Shown: one piece after another, positions 1 through 11,590 of the stretch
Position numbering within the stretch: the stretch's first letter is position 1
Layout: every line of letters starts with the position of its first letter
Source: Escarpia spicata
Taxonomy: Eukaryota > Annelida > Polychaeta > Sabellida > Siboglinidae
NCBI GenBank assembly: GCA_963995525.1
Contig: OZ023206.1
Coordinates: 46,639,357-46,703,356 of the forward strand
Length of the DNA: 64,000 nucleotides
Direction: 5' to 3'
Notes under the pieces: model-generated
What the model saw: the letters and a program-made list of their open reading frames with translations, nothing else
Databases searched by the model: none
Told to the model about the DNA's origin: nothing
Program-made: the position numbers and the translations under genes

Positions 1-3000
1 GACCACATTCATGATCCGTCCGCCGAAAAAGTGCACTTAAAATACCGTTATCTGTGAAAAAAAAAAAAAAATCGAACACTTTAATATGGTACATGTTTGT
101 CTCGTTAGTACTGAATGTACTGCTGCATTATCCAAGATAAAACATAAAATGGGGATGAGTTTTTACACCTATAACTTACGTAATATGTTCTTGTAACTTA
201 CGTGACGGAGATAAAACGGTAACATGCATTACCATTTGTGGGTAATCTAGTTATGTGTGTAGCTTGATATCAGTCTAGCCTTCGTGATGATTTGTAACAT
301 ACAGAACATCTATTTGTGGTAAGACCTCATTCAGGATCCGTCCGCCGAAAAAGTGCATTACAAATACCGTTTTGCTGTGATATGCATAAATTTTGTTCGA
401 ACACTTTGACATGGGACATGTTTGTCTCATGAGTACTGAATGTACTGCTGCATTAGACAAGATAAAACATCAAATGGTGATGAGATTTCACATCTATAAC
501 TTACGTAATATGTTCTTGTAACTAACGTGACGGAGATAAAACGGTAACATGCATTCCCATTTGTGGTTAATTTAGTTATGTGTGTAGCTTGATATCAGTC
601 TAGCTTCCGTGAAGATTTGTAACATGCAGAACATCTATTTGGGGTAAGACCACATTCAGGATCCGTCCGCCGAAAAAGTGCACTACATATACCGTTTTGC
701 TGTGATATGCATAAATTTAGTTTGAACACTTTGAAAAGGGACATGTTTGCCTCGTGAGTACTGAATGTGCTGCTGCATTAGACAAGATAAAACATCAAAT
801 GGGGATGAGTTTTCACACCTATAACTTACGTAATATGTTCTTGTAACTTACGTGACGGAGATAAAACGGTAACATGCATTCCCATTTGTGGGTAATCTAG
901 TTATGTGTGTAGCTTGATATCAGTCTAGCCTTCTTGATGATTTGTAACATACAGAACATCTATTTGTGGTAAGACCTCATTCAGGATCCGTCCGCCGAAA
1001 AAGTGCACTACAAATACCGTTTTGCTGTGATATGCATAAATTTGGTTCGAACACTTTGACATGGGACATGTTTGTCTCATGAGTACTGAATGTACTGCTG
1101 CATTAGACAAGATAAAACATCAAAAGGTGATGAGGTTTCACACCTATAACTTACGTAATATGTTCTTGTAACATACGTGAGGGAGATAAAACGGTAACAT
1201 GCATTCCCATTTGTGGTTAATCTAGTTATGTGTGTAGCTTGATATCAGTCTAGCTTCCGTGAAGATTTGTAACATGCAGAACATCTATTTGGGGTAAGAC
1301 CACATTCAGGATCCGTCCGCCGAAAAAGTGCACTACAAATACCGTTTTGCTGTGATATGCATAACTTTTGTTTGAACACTTTGACATGGGACATGTTTGC
1401 CTCGTGAGTACTGAATGTGCTGCTGCATTAGAGAAGATAAAACATCAAATGGGGATGAGTTTTCACACCTATAACTTACGTAATATGTTCTTGTAACTTA
1501 CGTGACGGAGATAAAACGGTAACATGCATTCCCATTTGTGGGTAATCTAGTTATGTGTGTAGCTTGATATCAGTCTAGCCTTCGTGAAGATTTGTAACAT
1601 ACAGAACATCTATTTGTGGTAAGACCTCATTCAGGATCCGTCCGCCGAAAAAGTGCACTACAAATACCGTTTTGCTGTGATATGCATAAATTTTGTTCGA
1701 ACACTTTGACATGGGACACGTTTGTCTCATGAGTACTGAATGTACTGCTGCATTAGACAAGATAAAACATCAAATGGTGATGAGATTTCACATCTACAAC
1801 TTACGTAATATGTTCTTGTAACTTACGTGACGGAGATAACACGGTAACATGCATTCCCATTTGTGGTTAATCTAGTTATGTGTGTAGCTTGATATCAGTC
1901 TAGCTTCCGTGAAGATTTGTAACATGCAGAACATCTATTTGGGGTAAGACCACATTCAGGATCCGTCCGCCGAAAAAGTGCACTACAAATACCGTTTTGC
2001 TGTGATATGCATACATTTTGTTTGAACACTTTGACATGGGACATGTTTGCCTCGTGAGTACTGAATGTGCTGCTGCATTAGAGAAGATAAAACATCAAAT
2101 GGGGATGAGTTTTCACACCTATAACTTACGTAATATGTTCTTGTAACTTACGTGACGGAGATAAAACGGTAACATGCATTACCATTTGTGGGTAATCTAG
2201 TTATGTGTGTAGCTTGATATCAGTCTAGCCTTCTTGATGATTTGTAACATACAGAACATCTATTTGTGGTAAGACCTCATTCAGGATCCGTCCGCCGAAA
2301 AAGTGCACTACAAATACCGTTTTGCTGTGATATGCATAAATTTGGTTCGAACACTTTGACATGGGACATGTTTGTCTCATGAGTACTGAATGTACTGCTG
2401 CATTAGACAAGATAAAACATCAAAAGGTGATGAGGTTTCACACCTATAACTTACGTAATATGTTCTTGTAACATACGTGAGGGAGATAAAACGGTAACAT
2501 GCATTCCCATTTGTGGTTAATCTAGTTATGTGTGTAGCTTGATATCAGTCTAGCTTCCGTGAAGATTTGTAACATGCAGAACATCTATTTGGGGTAAGAC
2601 CACATTCAGGATCCGTCCGCCGAAAAAGTGCACTACAAATACCGTTTTGCTGTGATATGCATAACTTTTGTTTGAACACTTTGACATGGGACATGTTTGC
2701 CTCGTGAGTACTGAATGTGCTGCTGCATTAGAGAAGATAAAACATCAAATGGGGATGAGTTTTCACACCTATAACTTACGTAATATGTTCTTGTAACTTA
2801 CGTGACGGAGATAAAACGGTAACATGCATTCCCATTTGTGGGTAATCTAGTTATGTGTGTAGCTTGATATCAGTCTAGCCTTCGTGAAGATTTGTAACAT
2901 ACAGAACATCTATTTGTGGTAAGACCTCATTCAGGATCCGTCCGCCGAAAAAGTGCACTACAAATACCGTTTTGCTGTGATATGCATAAATTTTGTTCGA

Positions 3001-5635
3001 ACACTTTGACATGGGACACGTTTGTCTCATGAGTACTGAATGTACTGCTGCATTAGACAAGATAAAACATCAAATGGTGATGAGATTTCACATCTACAAC
3101 TTACGTAATATGTTCTTGTAACTTACGTGACGGAGATAACACGGTAACATGCATTCCCATTTGTGGTTAATCTAGTTATGTGTGTAGCTTGATATCAGTC
3201 TAGCCTTCGTGAAGATTTGTAACATACAGAACATCTATTTGTGGTAAGACCTCATTCAGGATCCGTCCGCCGAAAAAGTGCACTACAAATACCGTTTTGC
3301 TGTGATATGCATAAATTTTGTTCGAACACTTTGACATGGGACACGTTTGTCTCATGAGTACTGAATGTACTGCTGCATTAGACAAGATAAAACATCAAAT
3401 GGTGATGAGATTTCACATCTACAACTTACGTAATATGTTCTTGTAACTTACGTGACGGAGATAACACGGTAACATGCATTCCCATTTGTGGTTAATCTAG
3501 TTATGTGTGTAGCTTGATATCAGTCTAGCTTCCGTGAAGATTTGTAACATGCAGAACATCTATTTGGGGTAAGACCACATTCAGGATCCGTCCGCCGAAA
3601 AAGTGCACTACAAATACCGTTTTGCTGTGATATGCATACATTTTGTTTGAACACTTTGACATGGGACATGTTTGCCTCGTGAGTACTGAATGTGCTGCTG
3701 CATTAGAGAAGATAAAACATCAAATGGGGATGAGTTTTCACACCTATAACTTACGTAATATGTTCTTGTAACTTACGTGACGGAGATAAAACGGTAACAT
3801 GCATTACCATTTGTGGGTAATCTAGTTATGTGTGTAGCTTGATATCAGTCTAGCCTTCGTGATGATTTGTAACATACAGAACATCTATTTGTGGTAAGAC
3901 CTCATTCAGGATCCGTCCGCCGAAAAAGTGCATTACAAATACCGTTTTGCTGTGATATGCATAAATTTTGTTCGAACACTTTGACATGGGACATGTTTGT
4001 CTCATGAGTACTGAATGTACTGCTGCATTAGACAAGATAAAACATCAAATGGTGATGAGATTTCACATCTATAACTTACGTAATATGTTCTTGTAACTTA
4101 CGTGACGGAGATAAAACGGTAACATGCATTCCCATTTGTGGTTAATCTAGTTATGTGTGTAGCTTGATATCAGTCTAGCTTCCGTGAAGATTTGTAACAT
4201 GCAGAACATCTATTTGGGGTAAGACCACATTCAGGATCCGTCCGCCGAAAAAGTGCACAACATATACCGTTTTGCTGTGATATGCATAAATTTAGTTTGA
4301 ACACTTTGACAAGGGACATGTTTGCCTCGTGAGTACTGAATGTGCTGCTGCATTAGAGAAGATAAAACATCAAATGGGGATGAGTTTTCACACCTATAAC
4401 TTACGTAATATGTTCTTGTAACTTACGTGACGGAGATAAAACGGTAAAATGCATTCCCATTTGTGGGTAATCTAGTTATGTGTGTAGCTTGATTTCAGTC
4501 TAGCCTTCGTGAAGATTTGTAACATACAGAACATCTATTTGTGGTAAGACCTCATTCAGGATCCGTCCGCCGAAAAAGTGCACTACAAATACCGTTTTGC
4601 TGTGATATGCATAAATTTTGTAAGAACACTTTGACATTGGACACGTTTGTCTCATGAGTACTGAATGTACTGCTGCATTAGACAAGATAAAACATCAAAT
4701 GGTGATGAGATTTCACATCTACAACTTACGTAATATGTTCTTGTAACTTACGTGACGGAGATAACACGGTAACATGCATTCCCATTTGTGGTTAATCTAG
4801 TTATGTGTGTAGCTTGATATCAGTCTAGCTTCCGTGAAGATTTGTAACATGCAGAACATCTATTTGGGGTAAGACCACATTAAGGATCCGTCCGCCGAAA
4901 AAAGTGCACTTAAAATACCGTTATGCTGTGATATGCATAAATTGTGTTCGAACACTTTGACATGGGACATGTTTGTCTCGTGAGTACTGAATGTACTGCT
5001 GCTTTAGACAAGATAAAACATCAAATGGGGATGAGTTTTAACACCTATAACTTACGTAATATGTTCTTGTAACTTACGTGACGGAGATAAAACGGTAACA
5101 TGCATTCCCATTTGTGGTTAATCTAGTTATGTGTGTAGCTTGATATCAGTCTAGCATTCGTGAAGATTTGTAACATGCAAAACATCTATTTGGGGTAAGA
5201 CCACATTAGGGATCCGTCCGCCGAAAAAAGTGCACTTAAAATACCGTTATGCTGTGATATGCATAAATTTTGTTCGAACACTTTGACATGGGACATGTTT
5301 GTCTCGTGAGTACTGAATGTACTGCTGCTTTAGCCAAGATAAAACATCAAATGGGGATGAGTTTTCACACCTATAACTTACGTAATATGTTCTTGTAACT
5401 TACGTGACGGAGATAAAACGGTAACATGCATTCCCATGTGTGATTAATCTAGTTATGTGTGTAGCTTGATATCAGTCTAGCTTCCGTGAAGATTTGTAAC
5501 ATGCAGAACAACTATTTGGGGTAAGACCACATTCATGATCCGTCCGCCGAAAAAGTGCACTTAAAATACCGTTATCTGTGAAAAAAAAAAAAAATTCGAA
5601 CACTTTAATATGGTACATGTTTGTCTCGTTAGTAC
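1..5635. repeat. Satellite array, ~325-bp monomer
   Basis: About 17 head-to-tail monomers of 325 bp fill the region. Two monomer types alternate: one has 'agccttcgtga' and 'acatacagaac' with 'tttgtggtaagacctc', the other 'agcttccgtga' and 'acatgcagaac' with 'tttggggtaagaccac'. This gives a 650-bp dimer. Most monomers contain a GGATCC hexamer next to 'gtccgccgaaaaagtgca'. The alternation breaks near 3200, where two monomers of the first type are adjacent. The outer monomers (near 1-120 and 4870-5635) are more diverged and carry an A14-A15 tract or 'cacttaaaata'. The 61-codon minus-strand ORFs recur only because the monomer recurs; they show no coding signal. Confidence 0.97.
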
Positions 5636-5835
5636 NNNNNNNNNNNNNNNNNNNNNNNNNNNNNNNNNNNNNNNNNNNNNNNNNNNNNNNNNNNNNNNNN
5701 NNNNNNNNNNNNNNNNNNNNNNNNNNNNNNNNNNNNNNNNNNNNNNNNNNNNNNNNNNNNNNNNNNNNNNNNNNNNNNNNNNNNNNNNNNNNNNNNNNNN
5801 NNNNNNNNNNNNNNNNNNNNNNNNNNNNNNNNNNN
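5636..5835. other. Assembly gap (200 N)
   Basis: Exactly 200 unspecified bases lie between the satellite and a GA microsatellite. The round length suggests a placeholder of unknown true size, and both flanks are repetitive. Confidence 0.99.
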
Positions 5836-5841
5836 GGGAGG

Positions 5842-5880
<39 letters not shown>

Positions 5881-5898
5881 AGGAGAGAGAGAAAGAGA
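5836..5898. repeat. GA-rich microsatellite
   Basis: A (GA)n-like purine tract with occasional AA or GG interruptions directly follows the N gap. It probably helped cause the assembly break. Confidence 0.95.
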
Positions 5899-6083
5899 TC
5901 GCTGGTCGTATCCAGTGTTCGAAATTACTGCCGATCCGGAAGGCCGAGACCGTAAAATATTTCGTTGGGCCGGTAACTTTGAAAAAGTGCCGGCCATGGC
6001 AGATCTCTTACACATTGTATGGCTATTTGATGACTCAAACCCATAACTAAATTCACCGTACCATTCGTTACTTACTTACATAC

Positions 6084-6723
6084 CATCTTCGTCCCTGGTG
6101 GGACATAAGGCTTCGGCAATGTCTCTCCACTGGATTCGGTCTTTTGCAATGCACTGTGCCTTACTCCACGAAAGCTTCATCTCAGCCATTTCTGCTATCA
6201 CCGTCCTACGTCAGGTGGTCTTTGGGCGTCCAGGCTTTCTCATCCTAGGTGGTGTACATCTCAGGGCAACTTTATGAATGCATTCTAATGCATCCATTCT
6301 AAGGATGTGCCCAAGCCATCGCAAGGGTCGGCGTTTGATCTCTAGGACCACATTATTGCAGCAGGTCTTCTTATATAGTTCCACATTGGATATTGTATTA
6401 GGCCAGAACATCCGGCAGATCTTCTTTTGGCATCCATTCTGGACGGCATTGATCTTTGCTATGTCCCCTTTTACCACTCGCCAGCACTCTGTGCCAAAAA
6501 ATAAGTTGTAGAGTCTTATCTTTGTTTTGAACAATACTGCTTTGACTTCCAAATGGTCTGAAATTTGGCAAAAGCGCTGCGGGTTTTCGCTAATCTTGCT
6601 TTCCTGGATTTTTGGTCTATTGTCTCTACTGATAACACTAATCAGGTACGTAAAGTCCTCTACAAACTCAAGTGGTTCACCATTAATGATAACAGGTGCA
6701 GTTGGTGTGGTGTTGATACACAT
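6084..6723 (-). pseudogene. LINE C-terminal domain, one nonsense codon
   Basis: Contains FTYLISVISRDN (normally 'YLGSxIS'), KTKIRLYN, the Cys/His-rich 'GCQKKICRMFWPNTISN' region, RRPLRWLGHILRM and KPGRPKTT. The frame runs from 6723 to a TGA just after GRPKTT, then stays open through an expected tail (IQWRDIAEALCPTRDEDGM) to TAA at about 6084. The TGA lies where a Trp is usual, so a single TGG to TGA change interrupts the tail. This domain follows the RT and is thought to bind the RNA. Confidence 0.75.
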
Positions 6724-6778
6724 ATCACTTGTGTCTTGGTGGCACCGATGTTAAGCCCAATTTGCTTTGCATAGCTGT

Positions 6779-7722
6779 CTAGTCGATTAGCAAATGGTCA
6801 AGCTTTACTGAGAGAACTGCAAGGTCATCGGCAAGGTCGAGGTCTTCTAACTGGGAGAACAAAGTCCACTGGATGCCCCTGCGTTTATCTGTTGTAGTTT
6901 TCCGCATAACCCAGTCGATGATGACCAAGAAGAGAATGGGGAAGACGATACAGTCTTGTCTATCACCGGATTTCACTGGGAACCACTCGGATGGTGAATT
7001 ACTCAGGGTGACGCTGCACTCAAAGTGGCCGTAAAACTTAGCAATCATTGAAAACATCTTTGGAGGAACTCCATTGGATTGTATAATCTTCCACAGGGTG
7101 TCAGACAGACACTGTCTAATGCTTTCTTGAAATCGATGAAGTTGATGTACAATGGGCAGTTCCACTCCAGGCACTGCTCTATGATGTTCCTCAGTGCATC
7201 CTTTTCCCTTCCGGAATCCAGCTTCTTCTTGCCTCAGCTTGTGTCAATAGCTGTCTCGATTCTTCCAAGAATGACTCTGCAGAAAACCTTACCGAGGATG
7301 CACAAGAGTTTGATTCCTCGCCAGTTGTCGCAAATTTGAAGCCTTTTAGCCCAGTCACTCGATGGTCTTGAACAAGTCAGTCAGAACCTTAATAGCTGTA
7401 TTGAGGTCTGCCTTCAACATCTCGGCATGAATGGAGTCTATGCCTGGGGATTTACCTCACTTCATGGTTTTGATGGTGCTTTTGACATCAGCCTCTGTAG
7501 AGGGACTGATGTCGATATTGACGACATCTGATGCTGGTGGAGGATCGGCGAATTCGTCTGGGTGAGAACAGCACGGAAGTGCTCAACCCATCTGACTGCC
7601 TGCTCACGCTCGGTTGTTATAGTGCTGCCATGGTTGCCTTTCACTGGAGCAGAGTGATTGGTATAATTACCACAGTGATGGTTGGCGATTTTAGAGACAA
7701 AGCTCACCCCTTGCTGCAGCAT
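6779..7722 (-). pseudogene. LINE linker and reverse transcriptase, degenerate
   Basis: The upstream part (7722-7462) contains 'TTEREQAVRWVEHFRAVL', a hallmark of the linker before RT in this LINE family. The RT is spread over more than one frame down to 6779. The palm motif reads LADDLAVLS where family members have FADD, so the two catalytic aspartates remain. The stretch 'NSPSEWFPVKSGDRQDCIVFP' corresponds to RT block 4, normally 'GVRQGC'. Frame changes near 7180 and between 7330 and 7460 break the protein. Confidence 0.75.
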
Positions 7723-8057
7723 GCTCAGCTTCGGCTGTCAATCCTACTACAAAGGACCTCTTGTCACTCCTTGCACTCTTTTTAACCTCTTTGTCTTTGC
7801 TTTTGTAAGCTTCTTGGAGCCTTGGTGACTTGGTGCTCACCACCTTGGCTTGCAATTATTTCCTTTCCTCAATCTTTCCATTTTCCATGTGTCCTTCTTC
7901 TTATAGCCCAAGACTTTGGTAGCTACTTCAACTTAGGACTTCTTGATAGCGTCGCCCTTGCTGGTGGTTTCGTTGTCAGACTCCACTGATATGTCGGCTA
8001 ATGCACTAAAACAATTTCCCAGATCCAAAACAAACTCCTCGTTGGCGACTGGATATT

Positions 8058-8943
8058 TTAGCTTGTGATGTCTAGTTGTTTCCGAATCTGACTCTGCTGC
8101 ACCACTCTGCGGAGCTTCAACTTGACACGTGCTGTTACCAGGTGGTGGTCGTGCTGAATGTCAGCTCCACTGCAAGCTCTCACATCTTGAAGGGACCTGT
8201 GCCACTTTCCATTGGTGATGATGTGGTCAGTTTGGTTGCATTTTCTACAATCAGGTGATTTCCAGGTGAGCTTGTGGATGTCTCGGTGTGCGAAGATGGT
8301 ACCTCCGATTACACAGTTGTTGTTTAAGCAGAAGTCAACAAGACGTTCACCAATGTCATTCATCACACCACAATCGTGTTTGCCCATAGCACTTTCACAT
8401 ATAGAGTTACTAGCGCCAATTTTTACTTTCATGTCTGCGATGGTCAAAAGCATGTCATGTTGTGGGACTTTGGAGACTGCTTGTTGTAATTGCTCATACC
8501 AGTCTTCCTTGTCTTCTTTGTCAGCCTCAGTAGGTGGATGGATGATGGTAATTTTGCAGTGTTTGGAGTTTAAACGTGCATTCATCATCCTATCACTGAT
8601 GGGTTCCCAATCTAACAAGATGTTAGCCTTTGCTTTGGAGATTATAAGGGCTACACCATGGATATGTATGTCTTCATGTCCTGAGCATAGGATGACTGAT
8701 CCATCGCTGGTCACCTGGCGTCCAGAACCAGTCCATCGGCACTCACTAACCAGGGATGTCCAGTCTGTATCTTTTCATCTCGCGGATGACCTGCGCTTGC
8801 GTTGATGTCTCATTCATGGTGCGGACAATCCATGTACCTATGCGGATCTTAGTTTTGGGTCCGAGCAGACTATCGTTCGCACCCCTTTCTTCCTGGTGCA
8901 GGTTTTGAGCAGAGGTGGTCATATTGCTCGATGGCTGGCTCAA
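8058..8943 (-). pseudogene. LINE endonuclease domain, frameshifted
   Basis: The N-terminal piece (8943-8746) has the APE-endonuclease opening GTWIVRTMNETSTQAQVIRE, where family members usually have WNVRTM, so the active-site Asn region is altered to 'WIVRT'. The second piece (8714-8058) carries the middle and end of the domain, including DMLLTIADMKVKIG (normally a 'GDxNAKxG'-like Mg-binding stretch) and SGADIQHDHHLV (normally 'GADxxSDHxLV'). The pieces are separated by a small frameshift near 8720-8745. In the intact family this domain nicks target DNA to prime reverse transcription. The altered catalytic positions and the frameshift argue that it is dead. Confidence 0.8.
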
Positions 8944-9423
8944 ATCCGCTATGGGGCCCCTTGTGGTAGTTGTGTTTGTCGTAGTTTCCGTAACAGCATG
9001 GTGTTGTTAGTCCCACGCCCAACCTCCAACTTGGAGGACCAGGTGCTGGGTTTCGTCTGGTCTCTCCTCCGTACCATTTGAGAGAACAGTGTATACACCC
9101 GTCCGACTCGCGCTCCATTTCGCGTTTTACACAATACCGAGGCCGAGGGGGCCAAATGCAGTTTCTGGCGTGGAATGTTATAACATGTTTGCCTCAAAAA
9201 ATCATATCAGCATATATCTAGGATCATAACCTGGGTGGACAACCTTATAAACATGCTACTGGAAACATGCAAACGGTGTTCAAACAACACGTACAACCCT
9301 GTCCGCGAAAATGTGCTTTTCGCGGTCATTATCAAGTATGGTATTTATGCTTCCAATGGTATGGCATGATGAGTATAGAAAAGTCCTTACCCTCTGTATA
9401 TGTACCAGTTAAAGACTAACTAA

Positions 9424-10640
9424 ACGAAATGAAAATTTGTCAGTCCCAATCTGAATGAAATAGATAAAAAAAAATAGTGTCCTGATATTTATTGAATGCT
9501 TTAACCTCGTCCGTCACCCTGTTGAAGGACCCTTTTAGTCGCGCTTTTCTGTACATTTTCTGTACAGTTTGTTGCGACACCTAGCGGCTCTGGTGACGTC
9601 ACCGCAGGTAATGATGCTGAGCACGCCATATTATTTAACAAGATAAACGGCAGTGCGGCTTTTTATATCACCGTAAAGATAATAATTTAACCTAAAACTT
9701 AGTTACTGGATGTACCCATGAATTATCTTTACTTTTCGATTTATTGCCGTTTGAACAGCGCGAATGCTTTTAATTAAATTTAACGCGTTGTTTGTTCGTT
9801 ACGTGCCGCTGACTCTGCTGGCTGATCCAACGATTAATCATGTCGGACAGTAGTGACGAATCTAGTCTTGCTTGTTCTCATGGCTTCAACAAATTATATG
9901 GTTATGAAGTGGTTTATTATGGTCCGCAACCGTATCTGCATGAACGTTATGTCATGAGAGACGAAATAGATGTGCCGGATCAATATGCCCGACGTGTCGC
10001 AGTGCAAAGTGATAATTCTTTTAGTTTACTTATAATGAAGACTGATGACAGTGATGTGAATTGTATGAAAAATGCTCGTGTGTGATATAAACCATTTAGA
10101 ATATAATTATTTATAATATAATTTGTGCTAACGTATTGTTATCAATTTAAATGTTGCTTGAGTGAAATGTTTACAATAAAAAAAACCGGCAAAACGCACC
10201 AGCGCCATTATCGGCATTAGTTGAGTAAATAATGTATGCTCAGTTATGACCTGAAACTGCCATGTGAAAAACCGTAACATTGAAATATCACGTTCTCAAC
10301 TATCTTAGCCTAATTTAATACTCTGCCTGATGTCGCAATGATTCACATCACACATTATGAACATAGGGCTATTTACACAGGGCAGTTAGGACTCACTGTT
10401 TTTGACCTGGGTGTCTTTTATGAGATTTGGACTGTCTATTTCCATAAGTACTTCACTGAAAAAAAGTTTGTAATAGTCTGTTGGCATAAATGTGACGGAA
10501 TATGTGTTAGAGATTTACCACATAAATAGCATACTGAAAATTTGTTCAGGTTTTTGCCAAAACGGCATAAAACATTAGGACGCACGATTTGTGCACCGAC
10601 CAGTATACCGTAATAATGTGGCGCTTTGCCTACGACGAAT
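9424..10640. repeat. Dispersed repeat, copy 1
   Basis: This block matches 11210-11590 plus 13215-14170 in the same orientation. Shared landmarks include 'cacctagcggctctg', 'cgctttt ctgtaca', 'gcgcgaatgctt', 'ttattatggtccgcaaccg', 'agtctgttggca' and 'cggcataaaacattag'. It is continuous here, whereas copy 2 is split. I see no terminal repeats that would define its ends and cannot assign a family. It may be a non-autonomous element or a fragment of a larger one. Confidence 0.75.
9840..10085 (+). CDS. Short hypothetical ORF inside the dispersed repeat
   Basis: An 81-codon ORF starts with MSDSSDESS, an acidic Ser-rich opening, and contains YYGPQPYLHE. The same peptide is recognisable in copy 2 at about 13310-13590, where the frame is broken but the segment GPQPYLHEP and a following acidic 'DERDMPDQP'-like stretch are clearer. 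An acidic N-terminus plus a 'GPxPYxxEP' motif recalls the start of a repetitive zinc-binding protein family of aquatic invertebrates often labelled P2X7-like, but that is a weak resemblance. No promoter or splice evidence is visible and it may be only a remnant. Confidence 0.35.
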   Translation: MSDSSDESSLACSHGFNKLYGYEVVYYGPQPYLHERYVMRDEIDVPDQYARRVAVQSDNSFSLLIMKTDDSDVNCMKNARV

Positions 10641-11209
10641 ATTTACGGACATTACTGAGTCTGAATAGCTATAACTAAACGATGTGGAATGATGGAATGC
10701 TAATCGAAATGGAATTAGTTCGTTGGTAAAAACAAAAGTAGGTTAAAAGTACGTTAACAAGTAAATCGCTCGCAGCGAACAGATTCTCGCCAGTGTGATA
10801 AATCAGCAGCGCCGCGTAGCGATCAAAGCTGACGACACAGTGCGGATACTTATTGTATGCATTCGGGCTATTCAAACAACAATAACTGGAGGAGTAAATA
10901 CATTTCATGGCTACATCCAGCAACAAAATTATAATTTTTACGGTAATATAAAAATACTACATTCGTGGTTGGAATTTCATATACAACCTGACACAACTAG
11001 CCGCACCGCCGTTTACCATGTTAAAGAATAGGGTGTGCTCAGCGGTATTGCCTGCGGTGATACCTGCAACATCTGACGAGCTGGTTTTCGTGCGACACGC
11101 AAATGACCATGTTTGACCGGGTTTAGTGGCAGCAGTTCACAATGAACGGAATCCATATTTGGCACATTACTTGACAAGAACATTAGATATGCGTATACGA
11201 AGTTTGCAA
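10641..11209. other. No recognisable feature
   Basis: Unique-looking AT-rich sequence between the two copies of the dispersed repeat. No coding, repeat or RNA signal could be supported. Confidence 0.5.
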
Positions 11210-11590
11210 AATTAGAAAAACTTGCTTTATTCCCAATCCGAATGAACTATACTTTTAAAATAGTGTTCTGATCTTTAATACATTGTTTGACCCCTCCCGT
11301 CACCCTGTTCAAGGCCCGTTTTGGTCGCGCTTTTCTGTACATTTGCTGCACAGTTTGTTAAGACACCTAGCGGCTCTGATGACGTATCCGCAGGTAATAA
11401 CGCTGAGAACTCCCTATTCTTTAACATGGTAAACGGTGATGTTACATGTTGTTTCAGGTTTTATGTGAAATTGCAACAACGGAATGTATTATTTTTATAT
11501 CACCGTAAAGATAATACTGTTACCTAAAACTGCATCGCTGGATGTACCTATAAATTGTCTTTACTGTCCGAGTTATTGCCATTTGATTTA
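11210..11590. repeat. Dispersed repeat, copy 2, left part
   Basis: Matches about 9424-9745 in the same orientation, including 'cacctagcggctctgatgacg' against 'cacctagcggctctggtgacg' and 'tatcaccgtaaagataat'. The match stops at 'attgccatttga' (about 11587) and resumes at about 13214 with 'accgcgcgaatgctt', as if DNA had been inserted. Confidence 0.75.

Larger units (their letters stand above)
6067..9180 (-). mobile_element. Decayed APE-type LINE (non-LTR retrotransposon)
   Basis: Read on the minus strand, the pieces follow the order of a LINE ORF2: 5' region (about 9180-8950), endonuclease (8943-8058), linker (about 7720-7460), reverse transcriptase (about 7450-6779) and C-terminal domain (6723-6084). 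It ends in a (TAAG)n tail at 6066-6081, a common 3' tail in LINEs of this type. The domain order, the motif GTWIVRTMNETSTQ and the C-terminal LRWLGHILRM are typical of RTE/I-related elements in animal genomes; I cannot fix the clade by eye. Several frameshifts and stops show it cannot encode a working protein. The length suggests it was nearly full length when inserted. Confidence 0.85.

Noticed and set aside
275..4685. Eight similar 61-codon minus-strand ORFs
   Set aside because: They sit at the satellite period and exist only because the monomer repeats; no coding or splice signal supports them.
1..5635. CENP-B-box-like 'ttcgaacactttgacatggg' in the satellite
   Set aside because: The spacing and core do not fit the CENP-B box; only TTCG and GGG are shared.
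1..5635. CRISPR-like regular repeats
   Set aside because: The whole unit repeats with no unique spacers, and the context is eukaryotic.
8212..8805. 197-codon plus-strand ORF
   Set aside because: It is antisense to the LINE endonuclease and has no domain of its own.
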